Virus record (IMG/VR): IMGVR_UViG_3300030519_000165 | Coordinates: 1 to 22,312 of that record | Length of the DNA: 22,312 bases | Strand: one strand, 5' to 3' | From: a virus | Shown: one piece after another, positions 15,061 to 22,312 of the stretch | How the letters are laid out: each line of letters opens with the position of its first letter | Numbering within the stretch: position 1 is the first letter of the stretch | Made by a program: the position numbers and the translations under genes | Notes under the pieces: model-generated | The model's database searches: none | Told to the model about the DNA's origin: nothing | Seen by the model: only the letters and a program-made list of their open reading frames with translations

Positions 15061-16569
15061 TTAGGGGGCTACCGTGTGGCCGTGCGCTTTGATGTCGGCC
15101 GTAATTTGCGCGTCTGTCTTTCCCTTATTGAATGGAAGCTCGCGGGCCTGAGCCAAACTTACCACCTTGCCGCTCGGAGCTACCTGAGCGGATGGCTTGG
15201 CTGCCGGCGCCGCCGCTGGACTCGCCGCAGGCTGGGGTGGATTCGCATTGTGTCCTACCGCGCTTCCGTCTTTCTTTCTCCAAACAAGGTTCTCATCCAC
15301 TGTGAGAGGTTCAACCTTCTGGCCGCGCCGCGTCAGTTCATCCTCGTAGGCGTCCTGCGCAGCTTGCATATCCGTCTGGGCTGCCTTGATTGCATCAGGG
15401 TCGTTTGGAGCCTTATTCAGCGCATCCTGCGCTTTGGTAACGGCCTTGTCCTTTGCCCTCGCCGCCGCATCTATTGCTCCCCGCGTCTCTTTGTCCTGGG
15501 CAATCGAGGTTCGCTTATCGAGGCGCGCGTCGGCCCGGTCTGCCGCCGCACCCGCGCTGTCATCCTTCATTTGCTGGCGAACCCTTATGGCTTGTCCGTA
15601 GAGTTTCTTCTTCGCCGGGTCTTGCTCCATGGTGAACTTCATGGCGAGGGCAGTGTCGTTTGTGGGTAGCTTGTCGCCAGCCTGATCCGCCAACTGCTGC
15701 TTGATCTGCTCAAGTTGCTGGTTGTAATCGGCCTTCTGGTTGGCTGTCTGCTCGGCTACTTCATCCTTAGCAACATTTCCGAAAGCTGTTCCTACCCCGC
15801 GCGCCTCAGACCCAATATCCTTTTGGCGGTCACTTTCGGCCTTATAGTTGCTTACGTTGCGGTCTTCCTGCTGCTGGATGGCTCCGGCCTGCTGTTGGCG
15901 GATCTGCTCGGCCTGCTGGTAATTCCTATTCGGATCGCCGTAGGCTGTGCCTCCAACATCTTTGGGATCGAACGCTCCCAGTACCCCACCGCGGCGAACA
16001 GCATCTATTCCGCGCACAATGCGAGTTCCGATGCCCGGCTTATAGAGTTTCGACGGGTCGATGGTCTGGCCGGTCTCCGGGTCCACTGCGGAGGTCAGAA
16101 CCTTCCCAGTCTGCGCATCACGGTAGGGGATTGGCGCGGCAAGAGCTTGGCGGCGCTGCTCCAGTGTAGCGTTCTGGGCACTGGGGCCCGGGGTGTTTTG
16201 AAGCGCCGCGGTTGACTTAGCCGCAAGCTGGGCCGCATCAAGTGCCCCCTGTTGCGCCTGACTGAATCTTTGGTACCCGTCAGTCGCCCATGACTTTGAC
16301 GCTCCACCGGCGGCTGGCCCATTACCCGAGGGAGTGACAGCGTTGGGGGTTGCTACCTGCTTCGGTTGCGCTGGCGGAGGCGTCTGGATCGCCTGCCCTG
16401 CGGCCTGCGCTCCGGCACGGATGGCCTGCGCCGCGGCTGATGCTGGCGCCTGGGGTTCTGCGCCGGATGTCGGCTGCGCCGGTTGCTCATGTGGCGGATT
16501 GAGCAGGTTGCCGAGAAGTGCACCGTACTTTTCGTCGTCTGATTGGAAAAATGGGCCTTCACCGGCCAT
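15061..16569 (-). CDS. Probable internal virion/ejection protein (T7 gp15-like position), 502 aa
   Basis: The product is rich in Ala, Gln, Pro and Asp. Its N-terminal third is low-complexity linker sequence (AAAQAIRAGAQAAGQAIQTP). The middle and C-terminal parts are mostly helical and coiled-coil-like (KADYNQQLEQIKQQLADQ; TKAQDALNKAPNDPDAIKAA). A Pro/Ala linker and a small C-terminal domain follow. No catalytic motif is visible. Position between the 189-residue and giant proteins matches T7 gene 15, an ejectosome component, though it is shorter than gp15. ATG start with AAGGAG 8 bases upstream; its stop codon abuts the next ATG. Function is inferred from gene order and composition. Confidence 0.75.
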   Translation of the reverse strand: MAGEGPFFQSDDEKYGALLGNLLNPPHEQPAQPTSGAEPQAPASAAAQAIRAGAQAAGQAIQTPPPAQPKQVATPNAVTPSGNGPAAGGASKSWATDGYQRFSQAQQGALDAAQLAAKSTAALQNTPGPSAQNATLEQRRQALAAPIPYRDAQTGKVLTSAVDPETGQTIDPSKLYKPGIGTRIVRGIDAVRRGGVLGAFDPKDVGGTAYGDPNRNYQQAEQIRQQQAGAIQQQEDRNVSNYKAESDRQKDIGSEARGVGTAFGNVAKDEVAEQTANQKADYNQQLEQIKQQLADQAGDKLPTNDTALAMKFTMEQDPAKKKLYGQAIRVRQQMKDDSAGAAADRADARLDKRTSIAQDKETRGAIDAAARAKDKAVTKAQDALNKAPNDPDAIKAAQTDMQAAQDAYEDELTRRGQKVEPLTVDENLVWRKKDGSAVGHNANPPQPAASPAAAPAAKPSAQVAPSGKVVSLAQARELPFNKGKTDAQITADIKAHGHTVAP

Positions 16570-16587
16570 AGCGCACTCTCCTTGGGA

Positions 16588-17157
16588 TCAACCGCTAACC
16601 TGTTTGCCGCCCACTACTTCAGCTGCTTCCTTATTCCAGATGTTTGCCGCCGGATCGGTAATTGCCGCCGACCGCGCCATCACGTCAAGAGACTGATTGC
16701 CAGCTCCGGCCATGTTCTGGGCCATCTGGGAAGCGAACTGTGCCGGAAACTCGGTTGCCTGCAGCACGTTCTTGTTGTAGCCCGCGCCCGCCCCGATGCG
16801 CTCCTGGTTCGCCTGAGCCTCTTCGCCGGAGATGTCGCGCGTACCCTGCTGGGTCATGTTCTCGGTCGCGGCTACGCCTCCAGCAGAATTGCTGCCAGTG
16901 CGCAAAGCCTGACTTTGGAGAGCATTTCCGGCCGCCCTGGCTCTGGCGTCTGCCGTGTTGGCAACAATCTGGTTGGTAGTCTTCTGGAACTGCCCACCCT
17001 CGCCATAGGGGTTACTCGCCGCATACTTTGAAAGTTGGCTCTCGTAGTCACCCTCGGCGTTCTGGGCCTGGGCGTAGGAGTTCTGGGCCTCGTTATAATA
17101 GCCAGCGTTCTGATCCGCTGAGGCCTTGTCTGTTCTTTCGACCGCTGCACGTCCCAT
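16588..17157 (-). CDS. Probable small internal virion protein (T7 gp14-like position), 189 aa
   Basis: The 189-residue product is rich in Ala, Gln, Asn and Gly, and almost wholly helical in appearance (NAGYYNEAQNSYAQAQNAEG; AGAGYNKNVLQATEFPAQFA). This is the usual look of podovirus ejection proteins that line the DNA translocation channel. Its size is close to the roughly 196 residues of T7 gp14, and it holds the same place in the order. The ATG is preceded by a G-rich stretch. There are no Cys residues. The assignment is inferred from order, size and composition, not from a specific motif. Confidence 0.72.
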   Translation of the reverse strand: MGRAAVERTDKASADQNAGYYNEAQNSYAQAQNAEGDYESQLSKYAASNPYGEGGQFQKTTNQIVANTADARARAAGNALQSQALRTGSNSAGGVAATENMTQQGTRDISGEEAQANQERIGAGAGYNKNVLQATEFPAQFASQMAQNMAGAGNQSLDVMARSAAITDPAANIWNKEAAEVVGGKQVSG

Positions 17158-17169
17158 TTTCCTACCCCC

Positions 17170-17592
17170 TCAAATCTCTCTGAAGAAACTGGCAAAGCGT
17201 GTATCGTCGCGTCTGAATCCAGCTTCTTTCATCGCGGGCTTGAGCTGCTTAACTACTGATTTTGTTACCAATGAGCGAATCCATTTGAATCCCATCGCAC
17301 GCAATGTGTAGAGAATCCCCGGTGCGCAATCCCCTACCGTCAAAGTGACCCTCGGACTGCACCCGACCAGCATCATTTCCACGCCCTTGGACTCGAAGAT
17401 GACTCCGCCGAAGACTTCATCCCCGCGCTCGATCACATAGGCCAAAGGAATGTTGTCCATCTGCCTGCCGTCCTCGTCGAAGATGTCGGGGAGCGGGTAG
17501 TGCGTCCCGTCGCGCTCATTTTGCTCGTGGATCTTGCGCAACAGGACGGGAATGTCTTTGGGCTGGGCCAGCCGGAGGGTTGTCTTACTCAT
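17170..17592 (-). CDS. GNAT-fold acetyltransferase-like protein (T7 gp13-like position), 140 aa
   Basis: The 140-residue product has the beginning of a GNAT fold: a first strand and helix (TTLRLAQPKDIPVLLRKIHE), then a central beta region (LAYVIERGDEVFGGVIFE) and a C-terminal helix-strand unit (GILYTLRAMGFKWIRSLVTK). The acetyl-CoA loop (Q/RxxGxG/A) is not clear, so it may be a non-catalytic relative. Podoviruses often carry such a small protein beside the ejection genes; T7 gp13 (about 138 residues) occupies the same place. The ATG lies in an ATGA overlap with the upstream gene. A virion or morphogenesis role is inferred from context. Confidence 0.68.
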   Translation of the reverse strand: MSKTTLRLAQPKDIPVLLRKIHEQNERDGTHYPLPDIFDEDGRQMDNIPLAYVIERGDEVFGGVIFESKGVEMMLVGCSPRVTLTVGDCAPGILYTLRAMGFKWIRSLVTKSVVKQLKPAMKEAGFRRDDTRFASFFREI

Positions 17593-17867
17593 TTGCCAGC
17601 CTTCAAGATCGGTACGTTGTGCTTCTGTGCATGTGCCCGGCTCTGTGCGTGGCTGGCCTCAAGGACTTCCATCTCCTGCTTTAAGATGGCCTTGACGTCG
17701 AGTTCCCCGGTGTTGGTCTTCGGCTGAACGTGGCCACATAGGGCACAGGAGTCGTGCCCGACGTAGATGATGACGTGGTGCTCTGCCCCTGTTACCGGCT
17801 CGTGGAGCACAACGTAGTGCCGCCCGAGTGCAAGATCAACGTGCTGGTGCTTTACTTGCCAACTCAT
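17589..17867 (-). CDS. Small Cys/His protein, 92 aa
   Basis: The product has a His-rich N-terminal half (VKHQHVDLALGRHYVVLHEP, then GAEHHVIIYVGHD), a CALCGH unit that could bind metal, and a charged C-terminal helix (AILKQEMEVLEASHAQSRAH). I do not recognise a family. It joins both neighbours through ATGA overlaps, so it is translated as part of the structural gene run. It may be a minor virion or assembly protein; this is inferred from position only. Confidence 0.65.
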   Translation of the reverse strand: MSWQVKHQHVDLALGRHYVVLHEPVTGAEHHVIIYVGHDSCALCGHVQPKTNTGELDVKAILKQEMEVLEASHAQSRAHAQKHNVPILKAGK

Positions 17868-18673
17868 ATCGCCGTCAACCTCGCCCCATTTCCGCCGCTA
17901 ATCCCGCCGCCGCCTGGGTTGCCGTTCACGAGAGCCTGCCCAACCGGCTCCCACTTGTCACTCATCGCGCCGGCAATCGTCGAACTCAACTGGAACCGCT
18001 TGCCGTCGAAAGCCACAATCTGCGACTGCGCATAGTTCGCATTGAGGATCGTCGCCGATGGCCTCGTCCCCTGCGTCGTCCCCCGGCCCGCCGTATAGCC
18101 CGAGTAGGGTCCATTGGGACCGTAGACCTGAATCAGCGGAACCTGCCCCGGTGCGCCCTGGCCAACCACATTGGCGAAGTTCCAGTTATTGAGTGCCATT
18201 CCAGGTTCGGAGGCCGCGCTGGATTGCAGACCGGCATCCACCGCCGTCTGTTGGATCAGTTGGTGAGTGTTCCATGTGGAACCATCGTAGCTCGACCGGA
18301 TTCGGATGAATGGCGTCTGACCCGGCGCCGGGATGCTCACGGTGTTGTTGGCTGAGACAGGGAGTACGGTCACGCCCTGAGAGAAGTTCTTGACGGGCGA
18401 AGTGCTGACCTCGTGGTAGATCGTCGCCTTAGCCGCCTGTGCGGGATTGGTGATGGTGAGGGCGATAGTTCCGTTTGCGCCCGCCGCTGTCGCTGTCGCT
18501 GGTGGGGGAGGGGTGCTGGCTGCCTTCAGTTTAGAAGAGGTCGGATTGAGCCACGCGCTGCCGAGTAGTTGATTGTGGAGTTCGTGCTGGTCGTTGAACG
18601 CGAGGAGCAGCCGGCGAAGGTCTTCCTTGTTTCCGCCGACTGCGGATTCGATAAGGCTTCTAGTTTCGCTCAT
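17864..18673 (-). CDS. Beta-rich virion structural protein with Fn3-like domain, 269 aa
   Basis: The N-terminal 45 residues are helical (SLIESAVGGNKEDLRRLLLA). A Pro/Ala linker follows, then a likely beta-sandwich at about 65-145 (GTIALTITNPAQAAKATIYH to FIRIRSSYDGSTWNTHQ), which resembles a fibronectin type III or Ig-like unit. The rest is Gly/Asn/Thr-rich and ends in a glycine-rich tail. This composition is common in tail, fibre-base or head decoration proteins. The ATG has GGAG 4 bases upstream, just after a terminator-like hairpin. The stop is in an ATGA overlap with the next gene. The exact virion role is uncertain. Confidence 0.72.
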   Translation of the reverse strand: MSETRSLIESAVGGNKEDLRRLLLAFNDQHELHNQLLGSAWLNPTSSKLKAASTPPPPATATAAGANGTIALTITNPAQAAKATIYHEVSTSPVKNFSQGVTVLPVSANNTVSIPAPGQTPFIRIRSSYDGSTWNTHQLIQQTAVDAGLQSSAASEPGMALNNWNFANVVGQGAPGQVPLIQVYGPNGPYSGYTAGRGTTQGTRPSATILNANYAQSQIVAFDGKRFQLSSTIAGAMSDKWEPVGQALVNGNPGGGGISGGNGARLTAI

Positions 18674-18684
18674 TTTGCTCCAAC

Positions 18685-18710
18685 GAAAAGCCGCCCCAAA
18701 AGGCGGCTAT
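18685..18710 (-). terminator. Rho-independent terminator-like hairpin after the HNH genes
   Basis: A perfect 7-bp stem (AGCCGCC at 18689-18695 paired with GGCGGCT at 18702-18708) closes a 6-base loop. On the minus strand it is followed by a short T run (TTTTCG). It lies 21 bases after the stop of the HNH gene and just before the ribosome binding site of the structural gene. The U tract is short, so it may attenuate transcription or protect RNA ends instead of stopping transcription fully. Confidence 0.65.
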
Positions 18711-18731
18711 TAGTACGATTTCGACTCAAAA

Positions 18732-19181
18732 CTACGCGAACAAAAGCATGGGCTGCGGTTCTGGTTTTCTTGCCTTCGCCATACGTTTGGCTAAAGCCGT
18801 CGTTTCCGCTTTGTGGCATGCCGTGCAGAGCGTTCTGTAATTTTCGATTCCGCATTCTCCCCCGCCCTCGGCGACCGGAGTTATGTGGTCTGCTTGCCAT
18901 AGATGGCCAGTCCCCTGGGAGCGGCGGCGCTTCTCGAACACCGTGCCTGCCAAGGTGTCTCTCCTACATCCCGCACAGATACCGTTATCCCTTCTGAATA
19001 CGACCAGCCGTGCGTAACTCGGACTCGTCAAAATACGGAACTCATCGGAGCATTTCTTGGTGCAAAAAGTGTATCGCTTCCTATCGACTATGTCCGAATC
19101 ACAATGTAGGCAAGCGAGACGCCCATTTTTTCCCATTAGTTGCTTTTTGCTGTAGGCGCGATGTCTCCTAATCGTGCTCAT
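18732..19181 (-). CDS. HNH endonuclease with N-terminal zinc finger, 149 aa
   Basis: This is a classical Cys-containing HNH nuclease, of the type also found at the C-terminus of ZRANB3-like proteins. An N-terminal finger has C24-x2-C27 and C40-x3-C44. The linker FRILTSPSYARLVVFRRDNG leads to C69-x2-C72. The catalytic D98-H99 follows (WQADHITPV), then a GGG turn, N114, and C119-x2-C122-H123 (NYRTLCTACH). All expected metal and catalytic positions are present. It may be a homing endonuclease or another phage DNA-cutting enzyme. The ATG overlaps the stop of the HNH-AP2 gene (ATGA) and has GAGGG upstream. With that gene it forms a two-gene nuclease cassette between tail genes. Confidence 0.9.
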   Translation of the reverse strand: MSTIRRHRAYSKKQLMGKNGRLACLHCDSDIVDRKRYTFCTKKCSDEFRILTSPSYARLVVFRRDNGICAGCRRDTLAGTVFEKRRRSQGTGHLWQADHITPVAEGGGECGIENYRTLCTACHKAETTALAKRMAKARKPEPQPMLLFA

Positions 19182-19735
19182 AAGACCCTCGCAAACTTGC
19201 CGTGGAGTTCGAGTGCAGCCGGGACGTACAGTTCGCGGTGCGCGGCCTCGGCAGTCGATCTACTGCCAAGAAACCTGTTTTTTCCGCCGACCATAATATT
19301 TGCTTGGTAGACGTTGCCGTGGAGAGCAACCCCCTTAAACCCGGAAGTGTTGTCGCTGCGGACCTTTCTATTGCACGCATTCTGTGACACCGTCGAAGCT
19401 CGTAACTTGTTCCTCCGATTATCGAGAGTTACCCCGTGCTCGTGGTCGCCATGCCGCTTGTCGCCACGCTTTAATCCCAGTACCGCTCGATGCATCTTGA
19501 GTTGGTTATTCCTTCCATCAATTCGGATGAGCCTCTGCGCATAAAAGGTCTTGGTGAACTTGCTCCATACGGCGCTCCAAGTGTTTTTGCTCAGCCAAAG
19601 ATAATCCTCAAGCCACACTAAGGAAAATTGGCATTGTGTCAGTGGAATCAGTTTGCAGTAAACGCCGTCGATCTTGAACGGCGCGGCGTCGTCGAAGAAG
19701 TCGCGTGGTAGTCTGTCAGTGAACGGGGATGCCAT
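19178..19735 (-). CDS. HNH-AP2 homing endonuclease, second copy
   Basis: The 185-residue product has the same layout as the HNH-AP2 protein at 1748-2254. An N-terminal region (IPLTQCQFSLVWLEDYLWLS) is followed by MHRAVLGL with the His kept (H82). The HNH core is GDHEHGVTLDNRRNKLR (D97, H98, N106). An AP2-like domain follows at about 129-165 (SGFKGVALHGNVYQANI, then FLGSRSTAEAAHRELY). The start is put at the ATG 19733-19735, not at the longer frame reaching 19819, because AGGAG lies 7 bases upstream. A sampled 60-base stretch near 19261 is about 43% GC, lower than neighbouring genes. It is inserted between the tail nozzle-like gene and the structural gene run. Confidence 0.88.
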   Translation of the reverse strand: MASPFTDRLPRDFFDDAAPFKIDGVYCKLIPLTQCQFSLVWLEDYLWLSKNTWSAVWSKFTKTFYAQRLIRIDGRNNQLKMHRAVLGLKRGDKRHGDHEHGVTLDNRRNKLRASTVSQNACNRKVRSDNTSGFKGVALHGNVYQANIMVGGKNRFLGSRSTAEAAHRELYVPAALELHGKFARVL

Positions 19736-19742
19736 TGATTCG

Positions 19743-19747
19743 CTCCT
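19743..19747 (-). promoter_or_regulatory. Ribosome binding site setting the second HNH-AP2 start
   Basis: AGGAG on the minus strand lies 7 bases before the ATG at 19733-19735. It supports this start over the upstream ATG codons at 19813 and 19819, which overlap the tail gene. Confidence 0.6.
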
Positions 19748-19802
19748 CATAGCGATGATTTGAGCGGGCGCTGATACGCTCCGCGTCCCCATTCTACACC
19801 GA

Positions 19803-22312
19803 TTAACCTCCATTTTCACTCTCGTCTCTTGCTTGGTACATGCTAATCGAGTACATTGCGAGCCACTTTAACTCAAACCATGAATCGGCCACCTTGCCGT
19901 TATTGAACTCCATCCTCCACCGCTCATTGATCTTGCTCGGCACCATGCGGCTCAGACCCTGGCTTTCGAGGATGTCCAAGTCAATCGGACGACATGGGAG
20001 AATCAGGCTCTTGATGGCGTTCCCCGTCACATCGACCGTATTGGTCATCATCTGCCTGCCGCCGATGAAGTACGGGTAGAGAGTTCCATTGCCGCGGGCA
20101 TTGAGCGTGAATCCCTCGATCTTGCTCAGGGCCATCGTGGTTTCAGGGCACACAGTCTGGTAGCGGCAGTCGATTCCCGCCCCGTTATCGTTGAACTGCC
20201 CAGGGGTCACATTCTGCACCGTCCCATCGGCCGCACTGGACCCGTAGCAGAACTGCGATGTGAAGTAGCCAGAGTCGAGGAATGGAATCCCCACCTGGCC
20301 CTGCGCAAATGGCTCGGTAATCGGCAACGCCCTTTCCAGTCGCTCGCAGATGAAGCCCTGCACATCGTTGATTGAGAACTTGCGCACGTCCGCAATCGCA
20401 ATCTCTTTCGCCGAGAACGTCGAGAAGTGGACCGGCTGCGCCCATCCCTCAAGGTAGTTGAGGACAATCTCCTGATTCGGAACGGTCGAGTTTCCAACCG
20501 GCGCGAGGATATGGACCTCATGCCGCTCCTGGTCGATCTTGCAGCAGATGGTGTTTGCCGCACTCCAGTTGATCGTTTTCCAGAAGTAGGGGATTTCCTT
20601 GGTTACGAGCTCGGGACTGGTCTCCTCGTATTTGTAGATCCCGCTGCGGTGGACGAAGATCATAAAGTCCCCGCATGCGTCAAAGGCCCGAGGCCCGCAC
20701 GGTCCTCTTTCGCTCCACCGCTTTGTCGCTGTCCAGGACTGGGGATTGTTCGGGTTGGCTGTAAAGGTGAATCCAGACCGCTCCCTGAGCCCGTAGACGG
20801 TGCCGCGGTACTCGATGGTGCCCCAGGCTCTCTCCCCATCGTCAGAGCCAACCGAGATGTAGCTTAGGTCCGCGTAATAGCTTTCCGGGTCGCCTGCCAG
20901 TGACACCCACCAGCCTGAGTAGTACCCAGGAACGCCTGCCTGAAAGATGCGATCGACACTCGGACAGTAGGTGCAATGCACCGCCTGGTTCGGCCAGATC
21001 ACATCCAGCCGGTCAGTCACGTCATTGGAGCCGTCGAGGTACTCATCGGTGAAGTTGAAGACGCCGTTGGTCGTCGCATTGTCCTGAAAGACAGTCGCCG
21101 ACTGATTGATGGTGTCGGAGAGGAATGTCTGAGGGTAGACGAAGTTCTGAGCTGGATACTGGAGGTTGACGTTGCCAATCCACCAGAACGGACCAGCGTT
21201 CGATCCATCAGCCACTGAGAACGCAACAATGCGGGCGAGAGTATAGGCCGGTCCGGTAGCAACCTTGAAGATGCCCAATTCCCAGCCGTCCTCGTCGACG
21301 TCGTACTGAATCACCGAATTCGCGGTGAATCCCGAGACGGTGTAATTCTGGTTCATGTACATCAGGGCCGCGTACCGATAGCCCTGGGTGCCATTTATGC
21401 CGCCCGTCGCTGTGTCGGCCACGATGGCGCCGCCTGGTCCCGTACCGTTTACCGTCGGGGGATTTGGGCCGGTGGCTGACTCCAAGATGAATGGCTGGGC
21501 TGCGGGCTGGTAGAAGCCGACGAGCGCAAAGGCCGTAGACGGCGGAGACGGCGTCCCTGTCGGGACATCGGCCTCATAGATGCCCACTGAGCCGATGGTG
21601 TAGAGAGCGTTGTTGTTGTCGTCCTCAGGGACTGCAACCGTGACCAGGACCGCATCGTTGCCGTTCGTATTGATGATTGAGTTGAACGGTCCGAGAGTCG
21701 TTTCTCCAAGTGAGTTTGTGTAGGTCTGCGCAACGTAGACGTCACGGCCCGCGGCGAAACTACCAGCGGGAAGCTCGGCGGTGTTTGCCAATGGAGGGTT
21801 GACGCCTCCGGCTGAGGCGGTGATCGTAGGCGTCGCCCCAGGCGCGTAGCTTCCATAGAGTTGGTACGATGTGATCGGTGGAACCGGGCTGCCCACTGCA
21901 ACGTCGATTTCGTAAACATTGACTCCCGTTACGGTGGGCCCGTAACTGGCGGCCAGCGCCACGGTAACGCCCTGGGTTGCTCCCGTCGTCGTGATGTTGG
22001 CCGTTGCGCCCGCTGTGGTCTCTCCAGCGGCGTTGGTGAGGGTCAGGAGAACGTAGATGGTTCGGTTGATGGCAAAGGTGCCAACTCCAAGCGAGAGGCC
22101 CGGTGCGTTCGGCGGAGCCACGAGGCTGCCTGCCGGGATGCGCTGGATCTGGACTTCGGTATCCGGGGTAGGCAACTGACCAGGCACCACGCGCGCCGTG
22201 CAGAGCGATGGTGGGGCGACTCCCGAAGGCGGGTCCGTGCAACTGTAGATTGAGTTCAGGACGATCGGCGAGCTATTCGACTTCTCATAAGCCGAAATAG
22301 ACGGAGCCGCGG
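19803..22312 (-). CDS. Tail nozzle-like protein (T7 gp12 / P22 gp10-like), 5'-partial
   Basis: The frame is open to the window edge, with at least 40 codons upstream of the GTG at 22190, so the true start is outside and at least 835 residues are present. The C-terminal two thirds looks like a nozzle beta-propeller. It has VIWPNQAVHCTYCPSVDRIF, then WWVSLAGDPESYY, then repeated strand patterns such as AWGTIEYRGTVYGLRERSGF and FMIFVHRSGIYKYEET. In short-tailed phages this protein forms the tail tube end below the portal and the DNA exit channel. The N-terminal part holds two tandem beta-rich repeats. Position at the head of the ejection-gene run matches T7 gene 12. The family call rests on these patterns and synteny. 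Confidence 0.75.
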   Translation of the reverse strand, partial: AAPSISAYEKSNSSPIVLNSIYSCTDPPSGVAPPSLCTARVVPGQLPTPDTEVQIQRIPAGSLVAPPNAPGLSLGVGTFAINRTIYVLLTLTNAAGETTAGATANITTTGATQGVTVALAASYGPTVTGVNVYEIDVAVGSPVPPITSYQLYGSYAPGATPTITASAGGVNPPLANTAELPAGSFAAGRDVYVAQTYTNSLGETTLGPFNSIINTNGNDAVLVTVAVPEDDNNNALYTIGSVGIYEADVPTGTPSPPSTAFALVGFYQPAAQPFILESATGPNPPTVNGTGPGGAIVADTATGGINGTQGYRYAALMYMNQNYTVSGFTANSVIQYDVDEDGWELGIFKVATGPAYTLARIVAFSVADGSNAGPFWWIGNVNLQYPAQNFVYPQTFLSDTINQSATVFQDNATTNGVFNFTDEYLDGSNDVTDRLDVIWPNQAVHCTYCPSVDRIFQAGVPGYYSGWWVSLAGDPESYYADLSYISVGSDDGERAWGTIEYRGTVYGLRERSGFTFTANPNNPQSWTATKRWSERGPCGPRAFDACGDFMIFVHRSGIYKYEETSPELVTKEIPYFWKTINWSAANTICCKIDQERHEVHILAPVGNSTVPNQEIVLNYLEGWAQPVHFSTFSAKEIAIADVRKFSINDVQGFICERLERALPITEPFAQGQVGIPFLDSGYFTSQFCYGSSAADGTVQNVTPGQFNDNGAGIDCRYQTVCPETTMALSKIEGFTLNARGNGTLYPYFIGGRQMMTNTVDVTGNAIKSLILPCRPIDLDILESQGLSRMVPSKINERWRMEFNNGKVADSWFELKWLAMYSISMYQARDESENGG
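21455..22083 (-). repeat. Two tandem beta-domain repeats in the nozzle-like protein
   Basis: Two units of about 100 residues lie at about 21795-22083 and 21455-21765. Both start GxFAxxR and continue with TNxxGETTxG. Both contain a GVNVYEIDV or VGIYEADV strand, followed by a GSPVPP or GTPSPP turn, and end in NPP. They are diverged copies at protein level and likely Ig-like or Fn3-like domains added to the tail protein. Confidence 0.7.

Noticed and set aside
19790-19800. TAGAAT on the minus strand upstream of the second HNH-AP2 gene, as a possible -10 box.
   Set aside because: No acceptable -35 element lies at the right distance, and a single hexamer is expected by chance.
1-22312. tRNA genes, CRISPR arrays, insertion sequences, integrase or attachment sites.
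   Set aside because: Reading both strands showed no cloverleaf-like segment, spaced direct repeats, transposase or integrase motifs. A temperate lifestyle can be neither supported nor excluded from this window.

Overview
The window is part of the genome of a tailed bacteriophage, or of an uncultivated or integrated relative. It is gene-dense and GC-rich, with genes joined by ATGA, TTGA or TAAATG junctions and frequent GTG or TTG starts. Two gene blocks face each other and meet with a 2-bp gap at about 3673. Nothing in the sequence fixes the host; the late-gene order points to a short-tailed (podovirus-like) virion.

Plus-strand block (1-3672): a DnaB-type replicative helicase follows a small coiled-coil protein. 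After it come a free-standing HNH-AP2 endonuclease and a chain of six small overlapping genes of unknown function, one of which seems to carry a frameshift and one of which has Cys pairs that could bind zinc. This looks like the replication/early side.

Minus-strand block (22312-3675, read right to left): a tail nozzle-like protein (5' end outside the window), two HNH endonuclease genes and a terminator-like hairpin, a beta-rich structural protein, a small Cys/His protein, a GNAT-like protein, two Ala/Gln-rich proteins, a 2716-residue giant protein, then small and large terminase subunits. The order nozzle - 140 aa - 189 aa - 502 aa - giant - TerS - TerL parallels T7 genes 12-13-14-15-16-18-19. 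The middle four are therefore most likely ejection (internal virion) proteins. The giant protein takes the place of T7 gp16 and carries enzyme-like modules: a clear 2H phosphoesterase, a HAD-like module with its motifs in permuted order, and weaker RelA/SpoT-like and KOW-like segments. These could act on host nucleotides or signals after injection.

The most unusual element is in the large terminase. An intein with all expected splicing residues interrupts the conserved third-acid motif of the nuclease domain. An HNH endonuclease gene lies inside the intein, where the endonuclease domain normally sits, but in a different reading frame on the same strand. Both frames stay open for about 600 bases. 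Counting this one, the window holds four HNH endonuclease genes, each in or beside a core phage gene. No tRNA, rRNA, CRISPR array, insertion sequence or gene-free stretch over 300 bases was seen.
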